A stretch of DNA of 64,000 nucleotides, from assembly GCA_965208975.1 (NCBI GenBank), contig CBDBQH010000001.1, positions 682,001-746,000 on the forward strand, read 5' to 3'. The notes beneath the pieces were generated by a model. The model was not told the origin of the DNA and did not search any database. It was given only the letters and a program-made list of their open reading frames with translations. Numbering within the stretch: position 1 is the stretch's first letter; the number at the start of each line of letters is the position of its first letter. This DNA comes from G963663315 sp965208975 (GTDB lineage Bacteria > Pseudomonadota > Gammaproteobacteria > Arenicellales > Poriferihabitantaceae). This document shows, piece by piece, positions 43,089 through 51,807 of the stretch. Made by a program: the position numbers and the translations under genes.

Positions 43089-43960
43089 TGTCCGTATTGG
43101 TAAACCGTAACACCAAAGTCATTTGTCAGGGATTTACAGGCTCTCAGGCAACATTCCATAGCGAGCAGGCGATCAGCTATGGCACCGGCATGGTCGGCGG
43201 CGTGACGCCGGGCAAAGGCGGAATGATTCATCTTGGGTTGCCGGTTTTTAATACCGTGGAAGAAGCCGTGGCTGCCACCGGCGCGGACGCATCCGTCATC
43301 TATGTGCCTCCGGCTTTTGCCGCGGACGCCATCCTCGAAGCGATTGACGCGGGGGTTGCGCTGGTGGTGTGTATCACCGAGGGTGTTCCGGTACTGGATA
43401 TGATACGTGTTAAACGAGCGCTGGAAAATTCGGCGACCAGACTGGTGGGGCCGAACTGTCCCGGCGTGATTACTCCGGATGAATGCAAAATCGGCATCAT
43501 GCCGGGCCATATTCATAAAAAGGGCAGTGTTGGCATTGTTTCCCGGTCCGGCACATTGACTTATGAGGCGGTTGCGCAAACTACCGCCGAAGGATTGGGC
43601 CAAAGCACCTGTATCGGCATTGGTGGCGACCCGGTGAACGGCTCCAGCTTTGTCGACTGTCTGGAGATGTTTCTGGCAGATTCGCAAACCGAATCCATCG
43701 TGATGATCGGTGAGATCGGTGGTTCTGCGGAGGAAGATGCGGCTGATTTTATCCGCCAGAGCAGAACCGACAAACCGATATGCGGTTTCATCGCCGGGGT
43801 AACGGCGCCACCCGGCCGGCGAATGGGACATGCTGGCGCCATCATTGCCGGTGGCAAGGGCGGCGCGTCAGAAAAAATCGAAGCCCTGAAAAGCGCGGGT
43901 ATCGCGGTAGCTGATTCTCCCGCTGCGCTGGGGCGTACCCTGAAACAAATCATCGGTTAA
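43088..43960 (+). CDS. sucD: Succinyl-CoA synthetase alpha subunit
   Basis: 290 residues, TGATG overlap with sucC. CoA-binding 'ICQGFTGSQATFHSEQAI', 'GGVTPGKGG', and the phosphohistidine region 'GFIAGVTAPPGRRMGHAGAII' with the active-site histidine in 'GHAGAI'. Forms the SucAB-independent SucCD heterotetramer with the beta subunit. Unusually, it is not next to sucAB but to the formate dehydrogenase genes, which begin 11 bases later. Confidence 0.97.
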   Translation: MSVLVNRNTKVICQGFTGSQATFHSEQAISYGTGMVGGVTPGKGGMIHLGLPVFNTVEEAVAATGADASVIYVPPAFAADAILEAIDAGVALVVCITEGVPVLDMIRVKRALENSATRLVGPNCPGVITPDECKIGIMPGHIHKKGSVGIVSRSGTLTYEAVAQTTAEGLGQSTCIGIGGDPVNGSSFVDCLEMFLADSQTESIVMIGEIGGSAEEDAADFIRQSRTDKPICGFIAGVTAPPGRRMGHAGAIIAGGKGGASEKIEALKSAGIAVADSPAALGRTLKQIIG

Positions 43961-43971
43961 TTTTATTCATC

Positions 43972-45648
43972 ATGCGTCGTCATCCAGGTCGTGGCAAAGG
44001 CAAGGCCGGTACTCACCCGAAAGGCCGACAGGTTGATCCTTCCGCGTTACAGGAAATCCAGTCCCTGATTGGGGATATGCCGCGGCGGCGTGATTTACTG
44101 ATTGAGTATCTGCACCGGATACAGGATCAATATGGTTGTCTTTCGAGCGCTCATCTGGCGGCGCTGGCGTCGCTCATGAATCTGGCCCAGACCGAAGTCT
44201 ATGAAGTAGCCACTTTTTACGCGCATTTTGATGTGGTCAAGGAAGGGCAGACTCCGCCGCCGCCCATCACGATACGTGTCTGTGACAGTATTGCCTGTCA
44301 GTTGGCCGGGGCGCAGGCGCTGGTCGGGGAACTTGCGCGGCAAGCGCCGCCGGACACAGTGCGCATTCTTGAAGCGCCGTGCATGGGGCGCTGTGAAATG
44401 GCTCCAGTGGCGGAGGTCGGCCATCATCATATCGGTCATGCGAATACCGAAAAACTACTGGCTGCCGCGCATGCCGGGCAGACTCACCCCGAATTGCCGG
44501 ATTATATCGACTACCGCAAATATACCGATGGCGGTGGCTATCGGCTGCTGCGGGAGTGTCTGGCCGCAACCCGGTCGCCTGAGGATATTATCGACAGCCT
44601 GGGCGAATCGGAATTAAAAGGCCTGGGCGGGGCCGGGTTTCCAGCCGGACGCAAGTGGAGCATTGTTCGCGGCTTCGAGGCTCCCCGGCTGATGGCGGTC
44701 AATGGCGATGAAGGGGAACCCGGTACGTTCAAGGATCGCTACTATCTGGAAACGGATCCCCATCGTTTTATCGAAGGCATGCTGATTGCCGCCTGGGCCG
44801 TGGGGATACAAACCGCTTACATTTATATCCGGGACGAATATCCGGCCATTGTTTCCTTGTTAAAGACAGAAATCCGCAAGGTTTGTGAGGCCGGTCTTGC
44901 GGCTCATGTCGGGATTGAGGTTCGCCGGGGGGGCGGCGCCTATATCTGCGGAGAAGAGTCCGCAATGATTGAATCCATTGAAGGCAAGCGCGGGTTGCCC
45001 AGAAACCGCCCGCCTTATGTGGCTGAGCTGGGCCTGTTCGGCAGGCCCACGCTGGAACATAATGTCGAGACCCTGTTCTGGGTTCGGGACATCATCGAGA
45101 AGGGCGCGCAATGGTTTGCCGGAGCCGGCATAAATGGCCGCAAGGGTTGGCGCAGTTACTCGGTTTCCGGACGGGTCAATGAGCCGGGAGTCAAGCTGGC
45201 CCCGGCCGGAGTGACGATCCGGCAGTTGATTGATGACTATTGCGGCGGCATGACGCCGGGGCATACTTTCAAGGGATATTTGCCGGGGGGGGCGTCGGGA
45301 GGGATCCTGCCGGCTTCGGTGAGTGACGTTCCGCTTGACTTCGGCACACTACAGGAATACGGTTGTTTCATCGGTTCGGCGGCGGTTGTGGTGTTCAGTG
45401 AGCATGACAACATGAAGGATGTCGCGTTGAATCTGATGCGCTTCTTTCGCGATGAGAGCTGCGGACAGTGTACGCCTTGCAGGGTGGGCACCGAAAAGGC
45501 GGTCAGGATCATGAGTGAAGCGCAATGGGATGTCGATTTGTTGAATGATCTGGGTACGGTGATGGCCGATGCCTCGATATGCGGCCTCGGTCAGGCGGCG
45601 GGCAACCCCATCCACTGTGTGCTGAAATATTTTCCGGAGGACCTGTAA
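43972..45648 (+). CDS. NAD-dependent formate dehydrogenase beta subunit (NuoE-NuoF fusion, FDH1B type)
   Basis: 558 residues. N-terminal NuoE-like part with a 2Fe-2S site of four cysteines (Cys104, Cys109, Cys137, Cys141), then a NuoF-like part: 'GLGGAGFPAGRKW' and 'NGDEGEPGTFKDR' for FMN and NAD(H), 'ICGEESAMIESIEG', and the 4Fe-4S motif 'CGQCTPCRVGTEKA' with a distal 'SICGLG' cysteine. Passes electrons from the alpha subunit to NAD. This fused form is known from the heterodimeric FDH1 of methylotrophs; complex I is excluded because the partner is a molybdopterin formate dehydrogenase. Stop overlaps the next gene (TAATG). Confidence 0.88.
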   Translation: MRRHPGRGKGKAGTHPKGRQVDPSALQEIQSLIGDMPRRRDLLIEYLHRIQDQYGCLSSAHLAALASLMNLAQTEVYEVATFYAHFDVVKEGQTPPPPITIRVCDSIACQLAGAQALVGELARQAPPDTVRILEAPCMGRCEMAPVAEVGHHHIGHANTEKLLAAAHAGQTHPELPDYIDYRKYTDGGGYRLLRECLAATRSPEDIIDSLGESELKGLGGAGFPAGRKWSIVRGFEAPRLMAVNGDEGEPGTFKDRYYLETDPHRFIEGMLIAAWAVGIQTAYIYIRDEYPAIVSLLKTEIRKVCEAGLAAHVGIEVRRGGGAYICGEESAMIESIEGKRGLPRNRPPYVAELGLFGRPTLEHNVETLFWVRDIIEKGAQWFAGAGINGRKGWRSYSVSGRVNEPGVKLAPAGVTIRQLIDDYCGGMTPGHTFKGYLPGGASGGILPASVSDVPLDFGTLQEYGCFIGSAAVVVFSEHDNMKDVALNLMRFFRDESCGQCTPCRVGTEKAVRIMSEAQWDVDLLNDLGTVMADASICGLGQAAGNPIHCVLKYFPEDL

Positions 45649-48413
45649 TGTCCAGAGCGGTGGATTTCATGCTGGACGGGCAGGCCGTTCAGGCTGGCGC
45701 CGATGACACGATCTGGCAGGTGGCAAAACGCCACGGCACATTCATTCCTCATCTATGCTATTCGCCAAAGCCTGATTACCGCCCGGACGGAAATTGCCGG
45801 GCATGTATGGTCGAGATTGAGGGCGAACGTGTCCTTGCCGCTTCGTGTCTGCGTAAACCGACCGCGGGCATGGTGGTCAGGACCAATACCGACAAAGCGG
45901 TTCGGTCGCAGACGCTGGTCATGGAGCTGCTGATTGCCGATCAACCCCCGCGTGAAGTGGCCCACCAGCGGGACTCTCATCTGTGGCAGTGGGCCGACAA
46001 GCTGAATGTCAGGAGCAGCCGCTTCCCGAAAAGGGAGGCGCCGCCGGCTGACGCCAGTCATCCGGCCATGCACGTGGCGCTGGATGCCTGTATCCAGTGC
46101 AATCTGTGTGTACGCGCCTGCCGCGAGGTGCAGGTGAACGATGTGATTGGTATGGCCTTGCGCGGCCATCAAGCGAAGATCGTTTTTGATTTTGACGACC
46201 CGATGGGAGAAAGCACCTGTGTGGCATGCGGCGAATGTGTGCAGGCCTGTCCCACCGGCGCCCTGATGGAGAAGACCCTGGTGGATGAGAAGGGTATCGG
46301 AAAAACCGCCCGGCTGAGTGAGACCCATAGCGTATGTCCGTATTGCGGTGTCGGCTGCCAGATTACTTATCAGACCCTGGATAACGAAATCGTCGCGGTT
46401 CAGGGGCGCGATGGACCGGCGAATCGCAACAGATTGTGTGTCAAGGGCCGGTTCGGATTCGATTATGTCAAGCATCCCCATCGTTTGACGCGGCCATTGA
46501 TTCGGCTTGACGGATGTCCCAAGGCGGCTGAGGATGACCTGGACCCGGCCAATCCGCTGACTCATTTCAGGGAAGCCAGTTGGGAGGAGGCGCTGACTCA
46601 TGCCGCCCGTGGGCTGGCCAGTATCCGGCAGCGCAAAGGCGGCAATGCGCTCGCCGGATTCGGTTCGGCAAAATGCAGCAATGAAGAAGCCTATCTGTTC
46701 CAAAAGCTGATTCGTTCGGGATTCGGCACCAACAATGTGGACCACTGTACCCGGCTCTGTCATGCTTCTTCAGTGGCGGCCCTGCTCGAAGGAATCGGCT
46801 CGGGAGCGGTTTCCGCGCCATTCAATGCGGTTGAGGAGGCCGATTGTGTGCTGGTCATTGGCGCCAACCCGATCAGTAATCATCCGGTTGCGGCGACCTT
46901 TTTCAAGCAGGCGGCGAAAAATGGAACGTTGATCGTGATGGACCCCAGAGGAACGCAGCTCCAGCGTCACGCGGCCTGGACGCTACAGTTCAATCCGGGT
47001 ACTGATGTGGCGATGCTGAACGGGATTTTGCACACTATTATTGATGAAGAGCTGTATGACCTGGAATATGTCGAGCAACATACCGAAGGATTCGAAAACC
47101 TGAAGGCGCATATCCAGGAGTTCTTGCCGGAAAGAATGGCAGCCATCTGCGGCATTGACGCTACCGTATTGCGTACTGTGGCGCGGACGTTCGCGACTGC
47201 AAAAGCGTCCATTATTTTCTGGGGGATGGGGGTGTCCCAGCATGTCCACGGCACCGATAACGCCCGTTGCCTGATTGCGCTTTCCCTGATTACCGGACAA
47301 ATCGGGAGGCCGGGAACCGGATTGCATCCATTGCGCGGCCAGAATAATGTTCAGGGAGCTTCGGACGCCGGTTTGATTCCGATGATGCTGCCTGATTACC
47401 AGTTGGTAGAAAGTGAGAATGTACGGCGCCGTTTTGAAGACACCTGGGGAACGCCGCTGGACCCTCGAAAGGGACTGACCGTGGTCGAAGTGATGAATGC
47501 AATTCATGAAGGGGACATCACAGGTATGTATATTATGGGTGAAAATCCGGCTATGTCGGACCCGGACCTCAACCATGTACGCGAAGCGCTGGCCAGACTG
47601 GATTGTCTGGTGGTACAGGACCTGTTCCTGACGGAGACCGCATTTTACGCAGACGTGATCCTGCCGGCTTCCGCCTGGCCGGAAAAGGACGGCACGGTAA
47701 CCAATACCAATCGCCAGGTGCAAATGGGTAGAGCGGCGCTGAAAATGCCCGGAGATGCCCGCCAGGACTGGTGGATCATTTACGAGCTCGGCAAGCGAGT
47801 CGGCATGGACTGGCGCTATGACAGTCCTGCTGAGGTGTTTGCTGAAATGGCCGGTATGATGCCGTCGCTCGACAATATATCCTGGCAACGGGTGATGGAT
47901 GAGAGTTCAGTGACCTATCCGTGTAAAGCGCCTGACCGCAAGGGTGACGAGATTGTCTTTGTTGATGATTTCCCGACGGCGAGCGGGAAGGCTTCGCTGG
48001 CGCCGGCCAGCATTATTTCGCCCGATGAAATGCCTGATGATGAGTATCCGATGATATTAACTACCGGACGCCAGCTGGAACACTGGCATACCGGCTCCAT
48101 GACCCGCCGTTCCAGTGTGCTGGACCAGATTGAGCCCGAAGCCGTCGCCACGCTATCGCCGGCCACACTGCAAAAAGCAAAGGCGCATGTCGGTGGCAAG
48201 GTGGTGGTTTCTACGCGGCGAGGCGCTATCGAACTGAAAGCCCGGGTGGATGCGTCCCTGCCCGATGACATGATTTTTATTCCGTTTTGCTTCGCGGAGG
48301 CAGCGGCGAATATCTTGACCAATCCGGCCCTGGACCCGGTAGGCAAGATACCGGAATTCAAGTTTTGCGCGGCCCGGGTGGAGGCATCCGGTGCATCCGG
48401 CGCATCCGGTTAG
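45648..48413 (+). CDS. fdhF: Formate dehydrogenase alpha subunit (FDH1A/FdsA type, Mo or W)
   Basis: Oxidises formate to CO2. 921 residues from ATG 45648 (GGAGG five bases upstream of the spacer). 2Fe-2S: Cys37, 50, 53, 67. The His-Cys3 cluster site normal in NuoG-like proteins is replaced by 'AHQRDSHLWQWADKL' without cysteines. Two 4Fe-4S clusters: Cys148/151/154/158 and 191/194/197/201. Moco domain cluster: Cys230/233/237/264. The metal ligand is the Cys of 'RLCHASS' (TGT codon; not selenocysteine). The C-terminus ends in an ASG repeat. No fdsC/fdhD maturation gene is in the window. Confidence 0.92.
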   Translation: MSRAVDFMLDGQAVQAGADDTIWQVAKRHGTFIPHLCYSPKPDYRPDGNCRACMVEIEGERVLAASCLRKPTAGMVVRTNTDKAVRSQTLVMELLIADQPPREVAHQRDSHLWQWADKLNVRSSRFPKREAPPADASHPAMHVALDACIQCNLCVRACREVQVNDVIGMALRGHQAKIVFDFDDPMGESTCVACGECVQACPTGALMEKTLVDEKGIGKTARLSETHSVCPYCGVGCQITYQTLDNEIVAVQGRDGPANRNRLCVKGRFGFDYVKHPHRLTRPLIRLDGCPKAAEDDLDPANPLTHFREASWEEALTHAARGLASIRQRKGGNALAGFGSAKCSNEEAYLFQKLIRSGFGTNNVDHCTRLCHASSVAALLEGIGSGAVSAPFNAVEEADCVLVIGANPISNHPVAATFFKQAAKNGTLIVMDPRGTQLQRHAAWTLQFNPGTDVAMLNGILHTIIDEELYDLEYVEQHTEGFENLKAHIQEFLPERMAAICGIDATVLRTVARTFATAKASIIFWGMGVSQHVHGTDNARCLIALSLITGQIGRPGTGLHPLRGQNNVQGASDAGLIPMMLPDYQLVESENVRRRFEDTWGTPLDPRKGLTVVEVMNAIHEGDITGMYIMGENPAMSDPDLNHVREALARLDCLVVQDLFLTETAFYADVILPASAWPEKDGTVTNTNRQVQMGRAALKMPGDARQDWWIIYELGKRVGMDWRYDSPAEVFAEMAGMMPSLDNISWQRVMDESSVTYPCKAPDRKGDEIVFVDDFPTASGKASLAPASIISPDEMPDDEYPMILTTGRQLEHWHTGSMTRRSSVLDQIEPEAVATLSPATLQKAKAHVGGKVVVSTRRGAIELKARVDASLPDDMIFIPFCFAEAAANILTNPALDPVGKIPEFKFCAARVEASGASGASG

Positions 48414-48471
48414 CCGCCCGTTATCCTGTTATCAGTGAAACATCTTTCAACCCAAGACCCGGTTAAATTTA

Positions 48472-50139
48472 ATGAGTGATATAGAAATTGCCCGCGCGGC
48501 AGCCATCAAACCTGTTTCAGAAATTGCCGACAGAATTGGCGTTCCCGGCGAGGCGCTGTCGCCCTTTGGTCATACCAAGGCGAAAGTCAGCCTGGATTAC
48601 ATTGATTCACTGAAACACAGGCCGGACGCAAAATTGATCCTGGTTACGGCGATTACCCCGACTCCCGCTGGCGAAGGCAAAACCACAACCTCGGTTGGCT
48701 TGACCGATGGCATGAACAGGATTGGCAAAAATACCATGGTTTGTTTGCGTGAGCCTTCGCTTGGCCCCTGTTTTGGTATGAAAGGGGGGGCTGCCGGAGG
48801 AGGGTATGCACAGGTCATTCCGATGGAGGACATCAATCTTCACTTTACCGGAGATTTCCATGCGATTACGTCGGCGCACAGTCTGCTTGCCGCGTTGATC
48901 GACAATCACATTTACTGGGGTAATGAAGCGGGGCTTGATACCCGCCGGGTGGGATGGCGCCGGGTAGTGGACATGAACGACCGCGCCCTCAGGCAGATCA
49001 CCAATTCCCTCGGTGGTATCGCCAACGGTTATCCGCGCGAAGACGGGTTCGATATTACCGTCGCCTCTGAAGTGATGGCAATTTTCTGCCTGTCGAGAAA
49101 TCTGGAAGACTTGCAGGCGCGCCTCAGCCGGATGGTCATTGGCTATACCCGTGAGCGCAAGCCGGTACTGGCCTCGGCGGTGATGGGTCCCGGTCCGATG
49201 ACAGTACTGCTGAAAGACGCGATCGCGCCCAATCTGGTGCAGACTCTGGAGCACAACCCTGCATTTGTACACGGCGGGCCATTTGCCAATATCGCGCATG
49301 GTTGCAATTCGGTGATCGCGACCCGCGCCGCCATGAAGATGGCGGATTACGTAGTGACGGAGGCAGGTTTTGGCGCTGATCTGGGGGCGGAAAAGTTTTT
49401 CGACATAAAATGCCGGCAGGCCGGACTGGAGCCGGACACCGTGGTTCTGGTTGCGACCGTGCGGGCGCTCAAGATGCACGGTGGCGTCGGCAAGGATGAT
49501 CTCACAAAAGAGAACGTTCAGGCGGTTCGGGACGGCTGTGTCAATCTGGCGCGGCATATTGAAAACATCAAATCATTCGGTTTGCCAGTGGTGGTTGCAA
49601 TCAATCAGTTCAGCGCCGATACCCCGGCGGAACTGGCCGCAGTGCGGGAAGTGACGCAAGGTTACGGTGTTCGGGCGATTGACGCGAACCATTGGGCGGA
49701 AGGCGGCAACGGTACCACCGAACTGGCTCAGGCGGTGGCGAATATGGCGGATAGCGGCGAGGCCCGATTCACCACGACCTACCCCGATGAAATGCCATTA
49801 TGGGAAAAAATCGAAGCCGTTGCGACGCGGATTTATCGCGCCGACGGGATCACGGCCGATCAGAAAACGAGGAATCAAATTGCTGATTTGCAGGCTGGCG
49901 GTTACGGTAATTTGCCCGTCTGCATCGCCAAGACGCAATACAGTTTCTCGACCGACCCGGATCAAAAAGGCGCTCCCACCGGACATACCCTGACGGTGCG
50001 CGAGGTGCGTTTGTCCGCAGGCGCCGGTTTTGTCGTGGTGGTGTGTGGAGACATCATGACCATGCCTGGTTTGCCCAGGGTTCCAGCAGCCAATCGCATC
50101 TGCATCAATGAGCAGGGCGTTGTAGAAGGGTTGTTCTAA
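48472..50139 (+). CDS. fhs: Formate-tetrahydrofolate ligase
   Basis: Makes 10-formyl-THF from formate, THF and ATP. 555 residues with 'TPTPAGEGKTTTSVGLTDG' (ATP loop), 'REPSLGPCFGMKGGAAGGGYAQV', 'NLHFTGDFHAI' and 'TEAGFGADLGAEKFFDIKCR'. 58 bases downstream of the formate dehydrogenase alpha gene, so formate can be either burned or captured into C1 metabolism. No folD or purU is adjacent. Confidence 0.96.
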   Translation: MSDIEIARAAAIKPVSEIADRIGVPGEALSPFGHTKAKVSLDYIDSLKHRPDAKLILVTAITPTPAGEGKTTTSVGLTDGMNRIGKNTMVCLREPSLGPCFGMKGGAAGGGYAQVIPMEDINLHFTGDFHAITSAHSLLAALIDNHIYWGNEAGLDTRRVGWRRVVDMNDRALRQITNSLGGIANGYPREDGFDITVASEVMAIFCLSRNLEDLQARLSRMVIGYTRERKPVLASAVMGPGPMTVLLKDAIAPNLVQTLEHNPAFVHGGPFANIAHGCNSVIATRAAMKMADYVVTEAGFGADLGAEKFFDIKCRQAGLEPDTVVLVATVRALKMHGGVGKDDLTKENVQAVRDGCVNLARHIENIKSFGLPVVVAINQFSADTPAELAAVREVTQGYGVRAIDANHWAEGGNGTTELAQAVANMADSGEARFTTTYPDEMPLWEKIEAVATRIYRADGITADQKTRNQIADLQAGGYGNLPVCIAKTQYSFSTDPDQKGAPTGHTLTVREVRLSAGAGFVVVVCGDIMTMPGLPRVPAANRICINEQGVVEGLF

Positions 50140-50172
50140 CGTTAGTTTTTACGAGTTTTCCGGGAGGTAATC

Positions 50173-50922
50173 ATGATAGTTTATCCAGATATCGAGTTGC
50201 ACAAGGGGCAGTGCGTAAATCTCAAGCACGGCAGCATTGAAGTCCCACAGATATTCGATATATCGCCGCTGGACGCGGCCAGGGAATTTGAGCGGGGAGG
50301 GGCCGAATGGTTGCATGTTGTTGATCTGGATGGAGTATTCCAGCCCCAGGAGCCTGCCGATAATTCCGACATCATCAAGCAGATTATCAACCAGTCGAAC
50401 ATTCCTGTTCAAGTGGGGGGCGGTATTCGCTCCCTGACCGCCGCCGAGAGCTGGATAGCCAGCGGAGCGCAAAGAGTCGTGCTCGGCACAGCGGCGGTGG
50501 TGGATCAGCGGTTGGTTGAAACCCTGTGCGCCGAATACCCCGACAAAATCGTGATCAGTATTGATGCGCGTGGTGGCAAGGTAGTGTCCCATGGCTGGAA
50601 GCATACGTCGACATTCACTGCCCAGGAATTGGCCAGGCGATTTGAACGCTGTGGCGCAGCAGGGATTATTTATACCGACATTGACCGCTATGACGAGTTG
50701 CCGGAAAGCAGTATGGCGAATACGACCCAGATGGGGACCGAGCTGGAATGCCCGGTGATTTCCAGTGGCACGGTGCGTAATCTGGATGACATCTCCATAC
50801 TGGCGAATTTGCCGAACATATCGGGAGTAGTGATCGGATGGGCGCTGTTCAATGAGAAGGTCTCGATTGAGGAGGCGGTTCAGGTCGCCCGGCAGAAACC
50901 GACCCAGGCCGATATGATCTGA
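50173..50922 (+). CDS. HisA-like TIM-barrel protein
   Basis: 249 residues similar to HisA (ProFAR isomerase): 'VVDLDGVFQPQEPADNSDIIKQI', 'VQVGGGIRSLTAAE', 'VLGTAAVV', 'SIDARGGKVVSHGWKHTS', 'IIYTDIDRYDEL' and 'VISSGTVRNLDDI..L'. It starts 'MIVYPDIELHKGQCVNL', HisA-like, with Asp and the phosphate-binding GG present. It is not in a his operon; it follows fhs by 33 bases in the formate/C1 operon. Whether it works in histidine synthesis or in C1 metabolism is unknown. GGGAGG precedes ATG. Confidence 0.8.
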   Translation: MIVYPDIELHKGQCVNLKHGSIEVPQIFDISPLDAAREFERGGAEWLHVVDLDGVFQPQEPADNSDIIKQIINQSNIPVQVGGGIRSLTAAESWIASGAQRVVLGTAAVVDQRLVETLCAEYPDKIVISIDARGGKVVSHGWKHTSTFTAQELARRFERCGAAGIIYTDIDRYDELPESSMANTTQMGTELECPVISSGTVRNLDDISILANLPNISGVVIGWALFNEKVSIEEAVQVARQKPTQADMI

Positions 50923-51014
50923 GACGACCCATCACTCCCCGTAGAGCGTTGTCCCTGGCGCTCCAAAGAAGTCCATGACCATCTCACCATCTGGGGGGCG
51001 TTGGGCTGCGCGCC

Positions 51015-51158
51015 GAAGAGCGGGAAATCACACTCGGCTGGCAACTGCAATCAGTCATCGGCATCAGTGAGCGGACATTGGGATTGAAACTCATCCGTCA
51101 TGACAATGACGATCAATCCGAACATCGCATCAAAGTGGAAGCGGGGGTGCGGTGGTGA
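51015..51158 (+). other. Short open frame of unknown origin, possible gene remnant
   Basis: In the 640-base gap after the HisA-like gene, a frame without a start reads EERETTLGWQ-type sequence (EEREITLGWQLQSVIGISERTLG..., ending GVRW-stop at 51156-51158). It has no recognisable family and may be the tail of a decayed gene cut by the repeats that follow. The 92 bases before it show nothing. Confidence 0.25.
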
Positions 51159-51175
51159 AGGGGTGACAGGTGTCC

Positions 51176-51475
51176 CGACCGTCATCGTAGGGGAGGGTCT
51201 TGTACCCTCCCGCAACCGTCATCGACCGTATACGGAAATAATGCGGGCACCCACAAGGGGCGCCCCCCCGATCAAGCCGGGGGCAGGCTCTACGCATCGG
51301 TAATACAGATTCCATGAGGTCGTGGATTCCCGTTTTCACGGGAATGACGGAAGGGGCGGTGGTGACAGGATTCCCGCGAAGCGGGAATACCCCCCATCAC
51401 ATTCCGCTTGCGCGGAATGTGATTCCCCGGTCTGCGGGGGGAATGATTGGTTCTGTAGTGGCCTGTCCCTACGAT
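51176..51475. repeat. Dispersed intergenic repeat, copy E, with three consecutive hairpins
   Basis: GTCATCGTAGGGGAGGGTCTTGTACCCTCCCGC, ATGCGGGCACCCACAAGGGGCGCCCCC, CTACGCATCGGTAAT and GATTCCCGTTTTCACGGGAATGACGG as in the other copies; then three palindromes in a row: 51370-51388 (ATTCCCGC gaa GCGGGAAT), 51398-51421 (CACATTCCGC..GCGGAATGTG) and 51422-51444 (ATTCCCC..GGGGGGAAT). Confidence 0.75.
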
Positions 51476-51518
51476 AACGGGCGGGTATTTGCCAATGAAA
51501 TTTGTTGATTTTGATTGA

Positions 51519-51548
51519 TTGACACGACCGGATGACGGGCGCTAGACT
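51519..51548 (+). promoter_or_regulatory. Promoter of the riboswitch-methyltransferase unit
   Basis: TTGACA (51519-51524), 18-base spacer, TAGACT (51543-51548). The start would be about 51555, nine bases before the riboswitch. Confidence 0.6.
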
Positions 51549-51563
51549 TGACCGGGTAATACA

Positions 51564-51684
51564 ACTCATCGAGACCAGCTGAGGGAAGGGCCCTTTGACG
51601 CTGGGGCAACCTTTGGAGCTAACCACTTCAAGACGGTGCCAACTCCCTGAATATTGTCGAATCGACATTAGTCTGGAGATGAGT
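51564..51684 (+). promoter_or_regulatory. SAM riboswitch (SAM-I/IV, S-box type)
   Basis: P1 closing stem ACTCATC/GATGAGT (51564-51570, 51678-51684). P2 CCAGC/GCTGG flanks the k-turn and core 'CTGAGGGAAGGGCCCTTTGACGC', followed by 'GGGGCAACC', 'ACGGTGCCAACTCCC' and a P4 hairpin TGTCG-AAT-CGACA (51655-51667). This matches the S-box consensus (GAGGGA..GGCCC..GA..GGCAACC..GGTGCCAA). It binds S-adenosylmethionine and should reduce expression of the methyltransferase gene 124 bases downstream when SAM is plentiful. I could not settle the expression platform in 51685-51807. Confidence 0.88.
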
Positions 51685-51807
51685 ATCTACGCAACATCAG
51701 ATTATTCGGTGAAATAACTGGTGAAGGGCGTGATGCGGATCTACAGCGGGGTTCCTCCGTGGTTTTCGATGAATTCAATGACCTGATTCAACCATCGGAG
51801 ACCTGTT

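Noticed and set aside
46730..46800. Selenocysteine formate dehydrogenase
   Set aside because: The metal-ligand codon in 'RLCHASS' is TGT (cysteine), and there is no in-frame TGA.
43972..48413. Complex I (nuoEFG) genes
   Set aside because: NuoE and NuoF are fused, the alpha subunit has a full molybdopterin domain, and no other nuo genes follow.
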